Of a DNA stretch of 40,349 nucleotides, positions 26,125-33,681 are shown one piece after another (the first letter of the stretch is position 1; each line of letters opens with the position of its first letter). Source of the stretch: an uncultured Clostridia bacterium (GTDB lineage: Bacteria; Bacillota; Clostridia; Oscillospirales; Acutalibacteraceae); NCBI GenBank assembly GCA_944383495.1, contig CALWPT010000028.1, positions 1 through 40,349 on the forward strand, written 5' to 3'. Below the pieces are notes generated by a model. That model was not told the DNA's origin. It searched no databases and saw nothing but the letters and a program-made list of their open reading frames with translations. A program made the position numbers and the translations under genes.

Positions 26125-27033
26125 ATGGATACGATTCTTTTAAAAGGGCTGGAGGTTTTCGCTTATCACGGGGTCAATCCGGAGGAAAAACAGGATGGGC
26201 AGCCCTTTGTGTTTGACGTGGAGGCGGCTGTGGACTTAAAGCGGGCGGCACTGTCCGACCGGCTGGAGGACACGGTGAGCTACGCAGCCATGGCCAAGGT
26301 GATGGAACGGGCGGTCACAGCGGAAAAATTCGATTTGATTGAACGGGTGGCCGGGGCGGCCGCAAAAGCGGTGCTGGAGGCATTTCCCCCTGTGGAGCGG
26401 CTGACGGTGACGGTCAAAAAGCCCAAGGCCCCCATGAAACGGGTTTTTGAATACATGGCGGTGCGCTTGACCTTTTGCCGGGAGGATTTCGCCGCCCCGC
26501 GGCAAGAGACAGAGGAACAGGAAAAGCAAAAGCAGCCCGCCCTCCAGGATCTGGACCTAAAGCAGGCCTACGTGGCGCTGGGCTCCAACCTGGGAGACCC
26601 GGTAGACAATCTCCGCCGGGCCGCGTGGGCCCTGACACTGCTGCCCCGCACCCATGTGAAGAAGGTTTCCCGGGTGTATAAAACCAAGCCGGTGGGCTTT
26701 GCAGGGCAGGACGATTTTTACAACGCCGCGGTGAAGGTTTCCACCGCGCTGACCCCCCAGGCGCTGCTGGGGGGGCTATTGGGGATTGAAGCCGCGATGG
26801 GCCGGGTGCGAGGACGCAAAAACGGCCCCCGGGTCATTGATTTGGATCTGCTGGCGTTTGAGGGGGCCGAACTGGACACCCCTGAGCTGAAGCTGCCCCA
26901 TCCCCGCATGCTGGAGCGGGGGTTTGTGCTCGCCCCGCTGTGCGATATTTCTCTTGACCCGTTGTACCGCCGGGCGCTAAAGGAAGTAGGGCGAGAGGGC
27001 GTGGAGGTCATCCACGATGCGATTGTGGTGTGA
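26125..27033 (+). CDS. folK: Fused dihydroneopterin aldolase / HPPK
   Basis: 302 residues, a two-enzyme fusion. Residues 1-118 are a FolB aldolase (GVNPEEKQDGQPFVFDVEAAVDL and LEDTVSYAAMAKVMERAV); residues 147-300 are a FolK pyrophosphokinase (YVALGSNLGDPVDNLRRA, and GPRVIDLDLLAF with the metal-binding Asp pair at D239 and D241). A Gln/Glu/Lys-rich linker (about 122-143) joins them. The two domains carry out consecutive steps that make the substrate of FolP. The frame is open before 26125, but the ATG there has AAGGAG upstream and the FolB domain begins immediately. It starts four bases after folP. Confidence 0.95.
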   Translation: MDTILLKGLEVFAYHGVNPEEKQDGQPFVFDVEAAVDLKRAALSDRLEDTVSYAAMAKVMERAVTAEKFDLIERVAGAAAKAVLEAFPPVERLTVTVKKPKAPMKRVFEYMAVRLTFCREDFAAPRQETEEQEKQKQPALQDLDLKQAYVALGSNLGDPVDNLRRAAWALTLLPRTHVKKVSRVYKTKPVGFAGQDDFYNAAVKVSTALTPQALLGGLLGIEAAMGRVRGRKNGPRVIDLDLLAFEGAELDTPELKLPHPRMLERGFVLAPLCDISLDPLYRRALKEVGREGVEVIHDAIVV

Positions 27034-27155
27034 CAGCCGTGATACCCCCGGATTTTAGGCACGGGCCTTTTGGCCATGTGCAATGATCCCATTCACACTG
27101 TGTGTTCATGGAATAAAAGCCCGTTGCAAAGGGCAGCGAAAACGGACAGGAAGGG

Positions 27156-28094
27156 TTGGACGAAGCGATGCGACAACAGGCGAACACAGGCAAAATAAAC
27201 GGGAAGCAATGGGCGGTTCTGCTCTTTGTTTATGTGGGGCTATGCGCTGTGCTGCTGGGCGCGGTGATCCTCACGGGCCCGGCGGACGTCGGTGCGGTTA
27301 CCCCAGGCAGCCACGGGGCTTCCCTGATGAACGGGGGCGCGGTGCTGGCCGACCAGGGATTTTTCGTCGCTGCGGAGGAGGACGGCGTTTACCGCTATCT
27401 GGCCAACGGGACGGAGCGCACCCGGATCTATGAGGGAAAAGCCTCCATGCTGCAGGCGGTTGGCAACCGGTATTATTTTGAAACGGAGGAACACGCGCTT
27501 TACTCCGTCGCCATCGACGGGACGCAAGGACGCGTAGAGGCGGCGTACGCCCGGCGCCCGCAGGTGGTGGGGAGCTGGGCCTATTACGTGGGAAAGGACG
27601 GAACGATCTGTAAAAAGCGGCTGGGAGAGGAAAAGGAATACCGGCTGGGCGTGGAGGCGCCCGGGCAGATCGCGGTTTACTACGGGCGGATCTACTATCT
27701 CGGCGGGGACCGCCGGCTTTACCACTGCGCGCTGGACGGAAAGGATAACCGGCTGCTGGCAGACCGGCAAATGGAGCGGTTTATGCTGAACGGCAGGCAT
27801 ATTTTCTTTTTGGAGCAGGGGACGGTGTATTCCGCCGCGGATTCCGAGCCCTCTAAAGCCACCGAGCTGTGTAAGGCGGAGCGGTTTGCCGTGGAGCAGA
27901 ATATGCTGTTTTACCAAACAAAGGACGGGCTGTTTCTCAAGGATCTGGACAGTGAGAGCAGTATCATAACGGTCGCCGGGGAAGGAACGGTAGAGGGGGC
28001 CCAGGCAAACGGCTTTTATTATAAGGCGGCATCGGGGTGTTACGTATACACCGGCGCAAATGGGGAAAATAAAGTAGAGTATCGGATAAGGTAA
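27156..28094 (+). CDS. Membrane-anchored DUF5050-like beta-propeller protein
   Basis: 312 residues. A short cytoplasmic N-terminus and one span (about 18-40, WAVLLFVYVGLCAVLLGAVIL) precede an outer domain made of repeated short beta blades with a common pattern (VYRYLANGTE, LYSVAIDGTQ, LYHCALDGKD, ...YYVGKDGTI), typical of DUF5050/TolB-like propellers. No catalytic residues are visible; binding to a ligand or protein is likely. The start is uncertain: TTG at 27156 with AGGAAGGG directly upstream, or ATG at 27168 with poor spacing. It is 122 bases after folBK and 42 bases before the cohesin-like gene, with which it probably forms an operon. Confidence 0.7.
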   Translation: MDEAMRQQANTGKINGKQWAVLLFVYVGLCAVLLGAVILTGPADVGAVTPGSHGASLMNGGAVLADQGFFVAAEEDGVYRYLANGTERTRIYEGKASMLQAVGNRYYFETEEHALYSVAIDGTQGRVEAAYARRPQVVGSWAYYVGKDGTICKKRLGEEKEYRLGVEAPGQIAVYYGRIYYLGGDRRLYHCALDGKDNRLLADRQMERFMLNGRHIFFLEQGTVYSAADSEPSKATELCKAERFAVEQNMLFYQTKDGLFLKDLDSESSIITVAGEGTVEGAQANGFYYKAASGCYVYTGANGENKVEYRIR

Positions 28095-28136
28095 GATGCC
28101 GAAGCTATTTCCCGGTAAATGGCTGAGAGGTATCCC

Positions 28137-29078
28137 ATGAAAAATAAAACGAAAGGAACGATACAGGACAAAAAGAGCCGTTTTTTCTGGCGCTTTATGC
28201 CCATGCTGTATCACAAGGCAATTATGATAAAAAAAGCCGCAGCGCAGTTTTTACTGCTGTTTGTTATGCTGGGCACGGCGTCCGCCGCGTCGGCGGCGGG
28301 AGGCGTGGCCGCCGGCTTGTCGCCGGAGCGGGCATATGGAAAGGCAGGGGACGAGATTACCATTTTTCTGCGCTTTAACAATCAAAGCGGCAGGGATATA
28401 TTTGCCATGGATTTCCGCTTGTCCTTCGACGCAAGCGTTTTGCGGCACAGGGACACCGTTTTAACGACCCAGAACAAAGACCATTGGGATTTCAGCTACG
28501 GGCCCGGCCCCAATTATGTTCACGCCGGGTATGACGAAACCACGGTTTCTTATCCCATCAAGGCGTCGGAAACGGAGATTGCGGCCATTACCTTTGAAGC
28601 GGTGAAAAACGGCAAGTCCGATGTGTCGGTAGTCGGGCTTGCGCTGTATGATCAGGCTGGAACGGCGATCCCCGCCGGGGGAGACCGGGTGACTGTGACG
28701 GTGGGAGCTGCCGCCGGCGGCCCGACGCAAAGCGCCGGCTCTGTAAGCGGCACCGCCGCGCGGCCAGGGGAAAGCACCGGGAATCCAAGTCCGCCCGGGG
28801 GCGGAGGCGCTGCCGGCGAAGGAACCGCGGCGGTAGAAGGAGGCTCCGCCTCGCAGCAGGAAAGCAGCGCCGGGGACACGACCTCCCCGTCCCAGGGAGG
28901 AGCTGGCGATACAGAGGCTGGGAGAGAGCGGCAGGACGCGGGAAACGCCGGCTCAGTATGGTGGAGTCTGGCGATGGCCGGCGGTATAGTCATGCTGGCA
29001 GTCGCCGGAATCTGGATCTGGAACGGGCGAAGGGACAAGAAAAACAATTTTCCCGGGGGCAAAGCGTCCGGCGGATAA
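28137..29078 (+). CDS. Membrane-anchored cohesin-like domain protein
   Basis: 313 residues. A signal segment (about 33-53, ending ASAASA) is followed by a beta-rich domain (about 60-190) with a cohesin-like opening, KAGDEITIFLRFNN..GRDIFAMDFRLSFDASVLR, and a later EIAAITFEAVKNGKSDV strand pattern ending DRVTVTV. A Gly/Ser/Pro-rich linker (about 191-265) leads to one membrane span (about 268-290) and a basic tail, RRDKKN. This layout would hold a cohesin on the outer face of the membrane. The start at 28137 has GAGAGG six bases upstream; ATGs at 28119 and 28224 are alternatives, the last giving a conventional short signal peptide. The cohesin call rests on pattern only. Confidence 0.65.
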   Translation: MKNKTKGTIQDKKSRFFWRFMPMLYHKAIMIKKAAAQFLLLFVMLGTASAASAAGGVAAGLSPERAYGKAGDEITIFLRFNNQSGRDIFAMDFRLSFDASVLRHRDTVLTTQNKDHWDFSYGPGPNYVHAGYDETTVSYPIKASETEIAAITFEAVKNGKSDVSVVGLALYDQAGTAIPAGGDRVTVTVGAAAGGPTQSAGSVSGTAARPGESTGNPSPPGGGGAAGEGTAAVEGGSASQQESSAGDTTSPSQGGAGDTEAGRERQDAGNAGSVWWSLAMAGGIVMLAVAGIWIWNGRRDKKNNFPGGKASGG

Positions 29079-29150
29079 CGGCGTTTTCCGGGATAAGCGA
29101 GCCTTTTGGCGACGCGGGCTTGCGCGCTATAAAAAAATTTTATTAAGCGC
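29079..29150. other. Spacer before the T-box promoter
   Basis: Short stretch between the cohesin-like gene and the T-box promoter; no clear terminator is visible, so some read-through is possible. Confidence 0.4.
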
Positions 29151-29179
29151 TTGACAAAAGGAAGAAAAAGGATTATACT
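29151..29179 (+). promoter_or_regulatory. Consensus promoter of the T-box operon
   Basis: Perfect -35 TTGACA (29151-29156), 17-base spacer, TATACT (29174-29179). The transcript should start near 29186, at the beginning of the T-box leader. Confidence 0.8.
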
Positions 29180-29185
29180 AACACG

Positions 29186-29446
29186 CAAAGGCGTTGAAGA
29201 AGACGGTTGAGCCATTCCTTTTTTCAGAGAGCCTGCGGCTGGTGGGAGCAGGTAAAAGCGGCGAAAACTTATCCCTTCGGAGCTGGGTCTTGAACGGCGG
29301 TATTGCTCAGTAAAGCTCCACGTATGGCTGCGTTAAAGCCAGGGGCTTGTTGGAGCCCTGCTGAGAGGGCGCGGGTTTAACGCGTCAATTTGGGTGGTAC
29401 CGCGGGTTATTGCAGCTCGTCCCAGGCGATGGGGCGGGCTTTTTTG
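29186..29446 (+). ncRNA. T-box leader, probably leucine-specific
   Basis: The leader has the T-box hallmarks in order: AGAGAGCC (from 29226) followed by GGCTGGTGGGA (stem I distal part), the specifier region AAAACTTATCCCTT, an AGTA motif near 29308, a GGGCT/AGCCC stem, and the T-box core TGGGTGGTACCGCGG (29391-29405), flanked by CGCG on the 5' side to form the antiterminator. A terminator follows: GCTCGTCCC (29415-29423) with GGGGCGGGC (29431-29439) and six T. In the specifier region the base triplet before the conserved A is CTT (29278-29280), a leucine codon; the frame one base on, TTA, is also leucine, and ACT would be threonine. The TGGT bulge fits tRNAs with discriminator A, as in tRNA-Leu. 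Uncharged tRNA should favour read-through into the next genes. Confidence 0.92.
29415..29445 (+). terminator. T-box attenuator terminator
   Basis: Nine-base-pair stem with G-U pairs (29415-29423 with 29431-29439) followed by TTTTTT. It competes with the antiterminator formed by the T-box core upstream. Confidence 0.85.
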
Positions 29447-29526
29447 TTTGCCTTTAGGAATGAAAGCCGCCTGGTTTTCTGGGAAGAGGCGGCGTTTATA
29501 GCAAAACAGGAAAGGATGACCGATGT

Positions 29527-30105
29527 ATGGAACCGAAAATCAATGAAATTGCCCAGCGCATTCAGGCGCTGCGGGAGATTATGGACTTCTCCCAGGAGGA
29601 AATGGCGCAGGCCGCCGGCGTTTCCTTGGAGGAGTATCAGACGCTGGAGCAGGGGAACAACGATTTTTCCTTTACCTTTCTTTACCGCTGCGCGGAAAAG
29701 TTCGGGGTGGATATGATCGAGCTGCTCACCGGGGAAAACCCGCACCTGAAGAGCTACGCCGTTGTTCGCAAGGGGCACGGGCTTCCCATTAAGCGCCGGG
29801 AGGGCTTCACCTATCACCACCTAGCCCCTAATTTTTCCGAAAAGCTGTGCGAGCCCTTCCTTGTGACAGCGCCGTATTCAAAAGAGGCCCAGGAGCGGCC
29901 GATCTCCCTGAACCGACACGATGGACAGGAGTACGATTATATTTTAAAGGGTTCGCTGAAATTCCAGACCGACAATCACGTAGAAATTCTGTACGCCGGC
30001 GACAGCGTGCTGTACGACTCGGGCCATCCCCATGGAATGATCGCCACCGGCGGGGAGGACTGCGAGTTTCTGGCTGTGATCCTGAAAGAGCCTATGAAAG
30101 AATAA
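29527..30105 (+). CDS. XRE-family regulator with C-terminal cupin
   Basis: 192 residues. The helix-turn-helix lies at about 7-62 (RIQALREIMDFSQEEMAQAAGVSLEEYQTLEQG), and a cupin domain at about 100-190 has SLNRHDGQEYDYILKGSLKF and YDSGHPHGMIA, with His residues that could bind a metal. Such proteins usually sense a small metabolite with the cupin and control a neighbouring gene. The gene follows the T-box terminator by 80 bases and precedes the acyl-CoA synthetase by 21 bases, so both are under T-box control; the regulator may add a second, metabolite-level control on the synthetase. AAAGGA lies ten bases before the ATG. Confidence 0.93.
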   Translation: MEPKINEIAQRIQALREIMDFSQEEMAQAAGVSLEEYQTLEQGNNDFSFTFLYRCAEKFGVDMIELLTGENPHLKSYAVVRKGHGLPIKRREGFTYHHLAPNFSEKLCEPFLVTAPYSKEAQERPISLNRHDGQEYDYILKGSLKFQTDNHVEILYAGDSVLYDSGHPHGMIATGGEDCEFLAVILKEPMKE

Positions 30106-30126
30106 GCAAGGAAAGGAAAGAGAACA

Positions 30127-31782
30127 ATGGTAAATCTGCATCTTCAGTACGTCCGTGAGCGCTACGATGAAAACGGCGTGCTGTGCGAATATAGCCTTCA
30201 GTACCCCGACACGTATAATTTTGGTTATGACGTGATTGACGTTCTGGCAGAAAAAGAGCCGGATAAGCTGGCAATGCTGTGGACCAACGATCACGGAGAG
30301 GAGCGGCGGTTCACCTTTGCCGATATCAAGAAATATTCTGATAAAACCGCCAATCTGCTGCGATCCAAGGGTGTGAAAAAGGGCGACACGGTCATGCTGG
30401 TACTGCGCCGCCACTATCAGTTCTGGTTTTCCATCATAGCCTGCCATAAACTGGGGGCGGTGGCGGTTCCCGCCACGGACCAGCTGACCCAAAAAGACCT
30501 GGTTTACCGGTTCAACGCCGCCTCGGTAAAGGCCATTGTCTGCACCGGCGAGGGAGAGGTCGCCCAGCATGTGGAGGCGGCGCTGCCGGAAGCTCCAACG
30601 CTGCAAATTAAGCTGTTGGCCCGCGGTTCCCGCCCCGGCTGGGACGATTTTGACGCGGAAATGGAAGCGGCAAGCGATCAGCTGGAAAAGGAGAATATGC
30701 ACGTTCACGACAACATGCTGCTGTATTTTACCTCCGGCACCACGGGAATGCCCAAAATGGTCATGCACGACGCGACCTACTCCCTGGCCCACATCCTCAC
30801 CGCCAAGCATTGGCACAATGTGAATCCTGACGGCCTGCATTTCACCCTGTCCGACACCGGGTGGGGCAAGGCGGCCTGGGGCAAGCTGTACGGCCAGTGG
30901 CTGATGGAAGCAGCTATTTTTGTGTATGATTACACCCGGTTCACCCCCGCCGACCTGCTGCCGCTGTTTGCAAGGTATCGCATCACCACCTTCTGCGCGC
31001 CGCCCACCATGTTTCGGTTTTTCATCAAAGAGGATCTGGGGAAATACGATCTGCGTTCGCTGCAATATGCGACCATTGCCGGAGAGGCGCTGAATCCAGA
31101 GGTATTTCATCAATTCTACAGGCACACCGGTCTTAAGCTGATGGAAGGCTTCGGTCAGACCGAAACCACCCTGCTCATTGCCAACCTGAAGGGCATGGAA
31201 CCCAAGCCCGGATCTATGGGGAAGCCCACTCCTTTGTACGAGGTAGATATTGTTGACGAAGACTGCAAGCCCGTGGGCCCCGGCGTGACGGGGGAAATCT
31301 GCGTCAAGACCACCGATCATATGCCCGACGGCCTGTTCAGGGGCTATTACCGCAATCAGGAGCTGACCGACGAGGCCTGGCACGACGGCTGGTACCACAC
31401 CGGCGATACCGCCTGGAAGGACGAGGACGGATACTTCTGGTATGTGGGCCGAACGGACGACGTTATCAAATCCTCTGGCTACCGGATCGGGCCGTTTGAG
31501 ATTGAAAGCGTGCTCATGGAGCATCCCAGCGTGCTGGAGTGCGCCGTCACCGGCACGCCCGATCCGATCCGCGGCACCGTGGTCAAGGCGACGATTGTGC
31601 TGGCCAGAGGGTATACTGCTTCTGAGGAGCTGAAAAAGGAGCTGCAGAACCACGTGAAAAAAATGACCGCCCCTTACAAGTATCCCCGGGTGGTGGAGTT
31701 TGTAAAGGAGCTGCCCAAAACTATTTCCGGAAAAATCCGCCGAGTGGAGCTGCGCCAGAAGGACGGGCAAAGGAGCAAATAG
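30127..31782 (+). CDS. AMP-forming acyl-CoA synthetase
   Basis: 551 residues, ANL superfamily. Motifs in order: P-loop YFTSGTTGMPK (200-210), GEAL, GFGQTETT, YHTGD, GRTDDVIKSSGYRIGP (A8 hinge) and the catalytic Lys in KTISGKIRR (K536). The nearest types I know are medium/branched-chain acyl-CoA synthetases of the AcsM/MbcS kind rather than acetyl-CoA synthetases, but specificity cannot be read with certainty. It activates a carboxylic acid to its CoA thioester with ATP. The leucine-type T-box upstream supports a branched-chain acid such as isovalerate (inference). A strong terminator follows. Confidence 0.93.
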   Translation: MVNLHLQYVRERYDENGVLCEYSLQYPDTYNFGYDVIDVLAEKEPDKLAMLWTNDHGEERRFTFADIKKYSDKTANLLRSKGVKKGDTVMLVLRRHYQFWFSIIACHKLGAVAVPATDQLTQKDLVYRFNAASVKAIVCTGEGEVAQHVEAALPEAPTLQIKLLARGSRPGWDDFDAEMEAASDQLEKENMHVHDNMLLYFTSGTTGMPKMVMHDATYSLAHILTAKHWHNVNPDGLHFTLSDTGWGKAAWGKLYGQWLMEAAIFVYDYTRFTPADLLPLFARYRITTFCAPPTMFRFFIKEDLGKYDLRSLQYATIAGEALNPEVFHQFYRHTGLKLMEGFGQTETTLLIANLKGMEPKPGSMGKPTPLYEVDIVDEDCKPVGPGVTGEICVKTTDHMPDGLFRGYYRNQELTDEAWHDGWYHTGDTAWKDEDGYFWYVGRTDDVIKSSGYRIGPFEIESVLMEHPSVLECAVTGTPDPIRGTVVKATIVLARGYTASEELKKELQNHVKKMTAPYKYPRVVEFVKELPKTISGKIRRVELRQKDGQRSK

Positions 31783-31815
31783 TCCTTGCCCGTGCCCTTT
31801 ACAAGGATGTCCTGC

Positions 31816-31866
31816 AAAACAGCGCCCGCGAGCCGCGACGAAGGCTTTGCGGGCGCTGTTTTTTTG
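31816..31866 (+). terminator. Terminator of the T-box operon
   Basis: A stem of about 14 bp (31816-31829 with 31849-31862) with a 19-base loop and a run of T to 31865. It lies about 35 bases after the synthetase stop. Confidence 0.9.
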
Positions 31867-32109
31867 CGGCGAAAAGGTGTGAAGCATACCGCGCACGGAT
31901 GCTTAATAAGTGAAGGGAAGCCCCCGTAAAGGGCAAAAATGCGTGACATCTGTCATCTATAATTTGAATAAATAATAGAAAAAAATAATATATATTTAAT
32001 CTATAAAAACCAAATAATTGATAAATATATTGAAAAATGTCAATATACTGGCATATTATTTAAATTTAGATAAAAATGCAAAAACAGTGATAATGATCCA
32101 CAAATTCTC

Positions 32110-32138
32110 TTGACAAGCAATTTGATCCTTGCTATTAT
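32110..32138 (+). promoter_or_regulatory. Consensus promoter of the 32243 regulator
   Basis: Perfect TTGACA (32110-32115), 17-base spacer, TATTAT (32133-32138). The expected start is near 32145. Confidence 0.8.
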
Positions 32139-32159
32139 AAATTGTAGAAATTGTAATTT
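32139..32159. promoter_or_regulatory. Tandem and inverted repeat at the transcription start
   Basis: AAATTGTAG is followed directly by AAATTGTAA, and the second copy with the next bases forms AAATT-GT-AATTT. These repeats span the predicted start of transcription and could be a self-operator of the regulator. Confidence 0.45.
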
Positions 32160-32242
32160 TTTGCCTATTTCTATTATATTTGATATTTTGCCTGTTTGCG
32201 GGCCATCATGCAAAAAAAGACGGGAGATTTTGAGGTGAAGAC

Positions 32243-33274
32243 ATGCTAAAGCTTGACCTGGATATGGGAAGAATGGAGGATATTCGGATCTCGGTCTGCA
32301 TTTGGAGCGGATGGTATAATAAAATGAATCAGCCGGGCTATAAGGTACATCGGATGACCAGTGAGCTTCATAAAAGCCTTCTCAAGAAGCTTGGCCCGGC
32401 CCCCCAGGAGATGACGCTGCTCTCCTCCCCCGAGCTTCGCATGAGCTTTACCGGAACGGTTTGGACTGAGCTGTTTCACTGCAAGCGATACAGGTATCTT
32501 GATGATTTTTTGCGTGATGTGTTTGAGGTGGAAGAGAACGAGCTGTTTGCTCGTTTTTTGTTCCATATTGATGGCATGAAACAGACAATGGATGATTACC
32601 GGAGGCTTGCCTCCTCCCCCGCCGTATACGGCGAATACATCAGCAATATGAGCGTAAGCGATACGCTCAAGGCTGCGCTGTTACTATTTTCCATTGATAA
32701 GCAGCGGTATTTGGGCGCCTTTCGGTGGATCTTTGTTCAAATTGACAAGGCGGTAGATTATGTCCACAAGCAGTTCAGCGGCTTTTTTAACCAGTGTTTG
32801 GAGGAATTAGGAAACGAGGACTTTATCCGGGCGCGGCTGGCAAAGTGGTGTCCCTCTGACCCGTGCGATACGGATATTGTGCTGGCGCCCAGCCTACTGA
32901 ATCCTAGCCTTGTCCGGGCACAGGCAGCTGACGGCGTGCTGTATTTTGACGTTGGATTTGATCTGGAGAATGCGGTGAACGCCTCTAAGGAACAGGTTCT
33001 TCGTCTCAATCTGAACCAGATTGGCAAGCTGCTTTCTGAACCCAAACGATGCGAAATTGTGGATCTGCTGTGCAGGGATGAACTGTATATGTCCCAAATT
33101 GCCAACGCGCTGGATATTCCTCCCAATACAACCCATTACCATATGCAGATGTTTATGGATACGGGGGCGGTGGCGATCACCATGAAGGGAAAACGGTGCC
33201 TGTATCGCATGAACAAGCATTTCTTCAAGGCGCTGGCTAAGCTGGCCAATGAATATTACAATAAGCTGTCATAA
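32243..33274 (+). CDS. ArsR-type winged-helix regulator with long unknown N-terminal domain
   Basis: 343 residues. The last 80 residues (263-343) form an ArsR-like winged helix: LLSEPKRCEIVDLL, MSQIANALDIPPNTTHYHMQMFMDTGAV with the recognition helix, and the wing 'AITMKGKRCLYRMN'. The first 260 residues are helical with no family I recognise. No pair of Cys residues typical of metal-sensing ArsR proteins is seen in the winged helix. GAGGTG lies six bases before the ATG. It stands alone behind a strong promoter; its target could be itself or the amino-acid transporter downstream. Confidence 0.85.
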   Translation: MLKLDLDMGRMEDIRISVCIWSGWYNKMNQPGYKVHRMTSELHKSLLKKLGPAPQEMTLLSSPELRMSFTGTVWTELFHCKRYRYLDDFLRDVFEVEENELFARFLFHIDGMKQTMDDYRRLASSPAVYGEYISNMSVSDTLKAALLLFSIDKQRYLGAFRWIFVQIDKAVDYVHKQFSGFFNQCLEELGNEDFIRARLAKWCPSDPCDTDIVLAPSLLNPSLVRAQAADGVLYFDVGFDLENAVNASKEQVLRLNLNQIGKLLSEPKRCEIVDLLCRDELYMSQIANALDIPPNTTHYHMQMFMDTGAVAITMKGKRCLYRMNKHFFKALAKLANEYYNKLS

Positions 33275-33681
33275 GACGGAGTGGACAGTATCGCCGTTGG
33301 CACATATACTGAGAGTGCAGAAGGCCGGCTTTGAAAGAGCCGAATCTACGCCCTGCGGCTGTTATGGGGCGGGCTTCTGCCGTGTGGTACAATAGTATGA
33401 AGCTGGAAGGCGCGTTTTCTGCCTGCCAGGAGCGCGTCTTCTTTGCTGTTGTCTGTGACGCCCCTGACGAGCTTTGAATGCTCCGCATGCAAAACTCCCG
33501 GGATTGAGGCTGCATCAAGCATCGCGTTTTCTTTGCTGAAGGAAGAACCCGTTTCAGCGCCCCTGATTGCGTATTGGCAGCTTTACAGGAAAAACGAAGC
33601 TTTACGTATGCAAGGAAATATTGCATTTTTATGAAAAGTATGTTAAAGTTAAGTATAAATATGAATTGAGGAGGAAGGATC
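33275..33681. other. Spacer before the ABC transporter genes
   Basis: 407 bases without a supported gene. It contains the three-stem structure at 33317-33380. A minus-strand frame through 33400-33560 is open for about 75 codons but has no start with a ribosome binding site. Just before the transporter genes the sequence is AT-rich (TATAAATATG near 33655), where a weak promoter may lie. Confidence 0.55.
33317..33380 (+). other. Potential three-way-junction RNA structure
   Basis: GCAGAAG (33317-33323) pairs with CTTCTGC (33374-33380) and encloses two further hairpins: CGGCT/AGCCG (33326-33330 with 33338-33342) and CGCCC/GGGCG (33349-33353 with 33367-33371). No T-run follows, so it is not a terminator. 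I match it to no known riboswitch. Confidence 0.4.

Larger units (their letters stand above)
31867..32242. other. AT-rich intergenic region
   Basis: From about 31955 to 32215 the base composition drops sharply to mostly A/T with many A- and T-tracts, unlike the GC-rich surroundings. I see no gene. The promoter and repeats of the downstream regulator lie in its right part. Confidence 0.75.

Noticed and set aside
29944..31896. 650-codon open frame on the minus strand
   Set aside because: It lies opposite the acyl-CoA synthetase gene, which has all family motifs; the minus product has no recognisable domains and no ribosome binding site.
33400..33570. Minus-strand stretch open for about 75 codons in the spacer before the ABC transporter
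   Set aside because: It has no start codon with a binding site and ends in an unrelated tail; too weak to call a gene or pseudogene.
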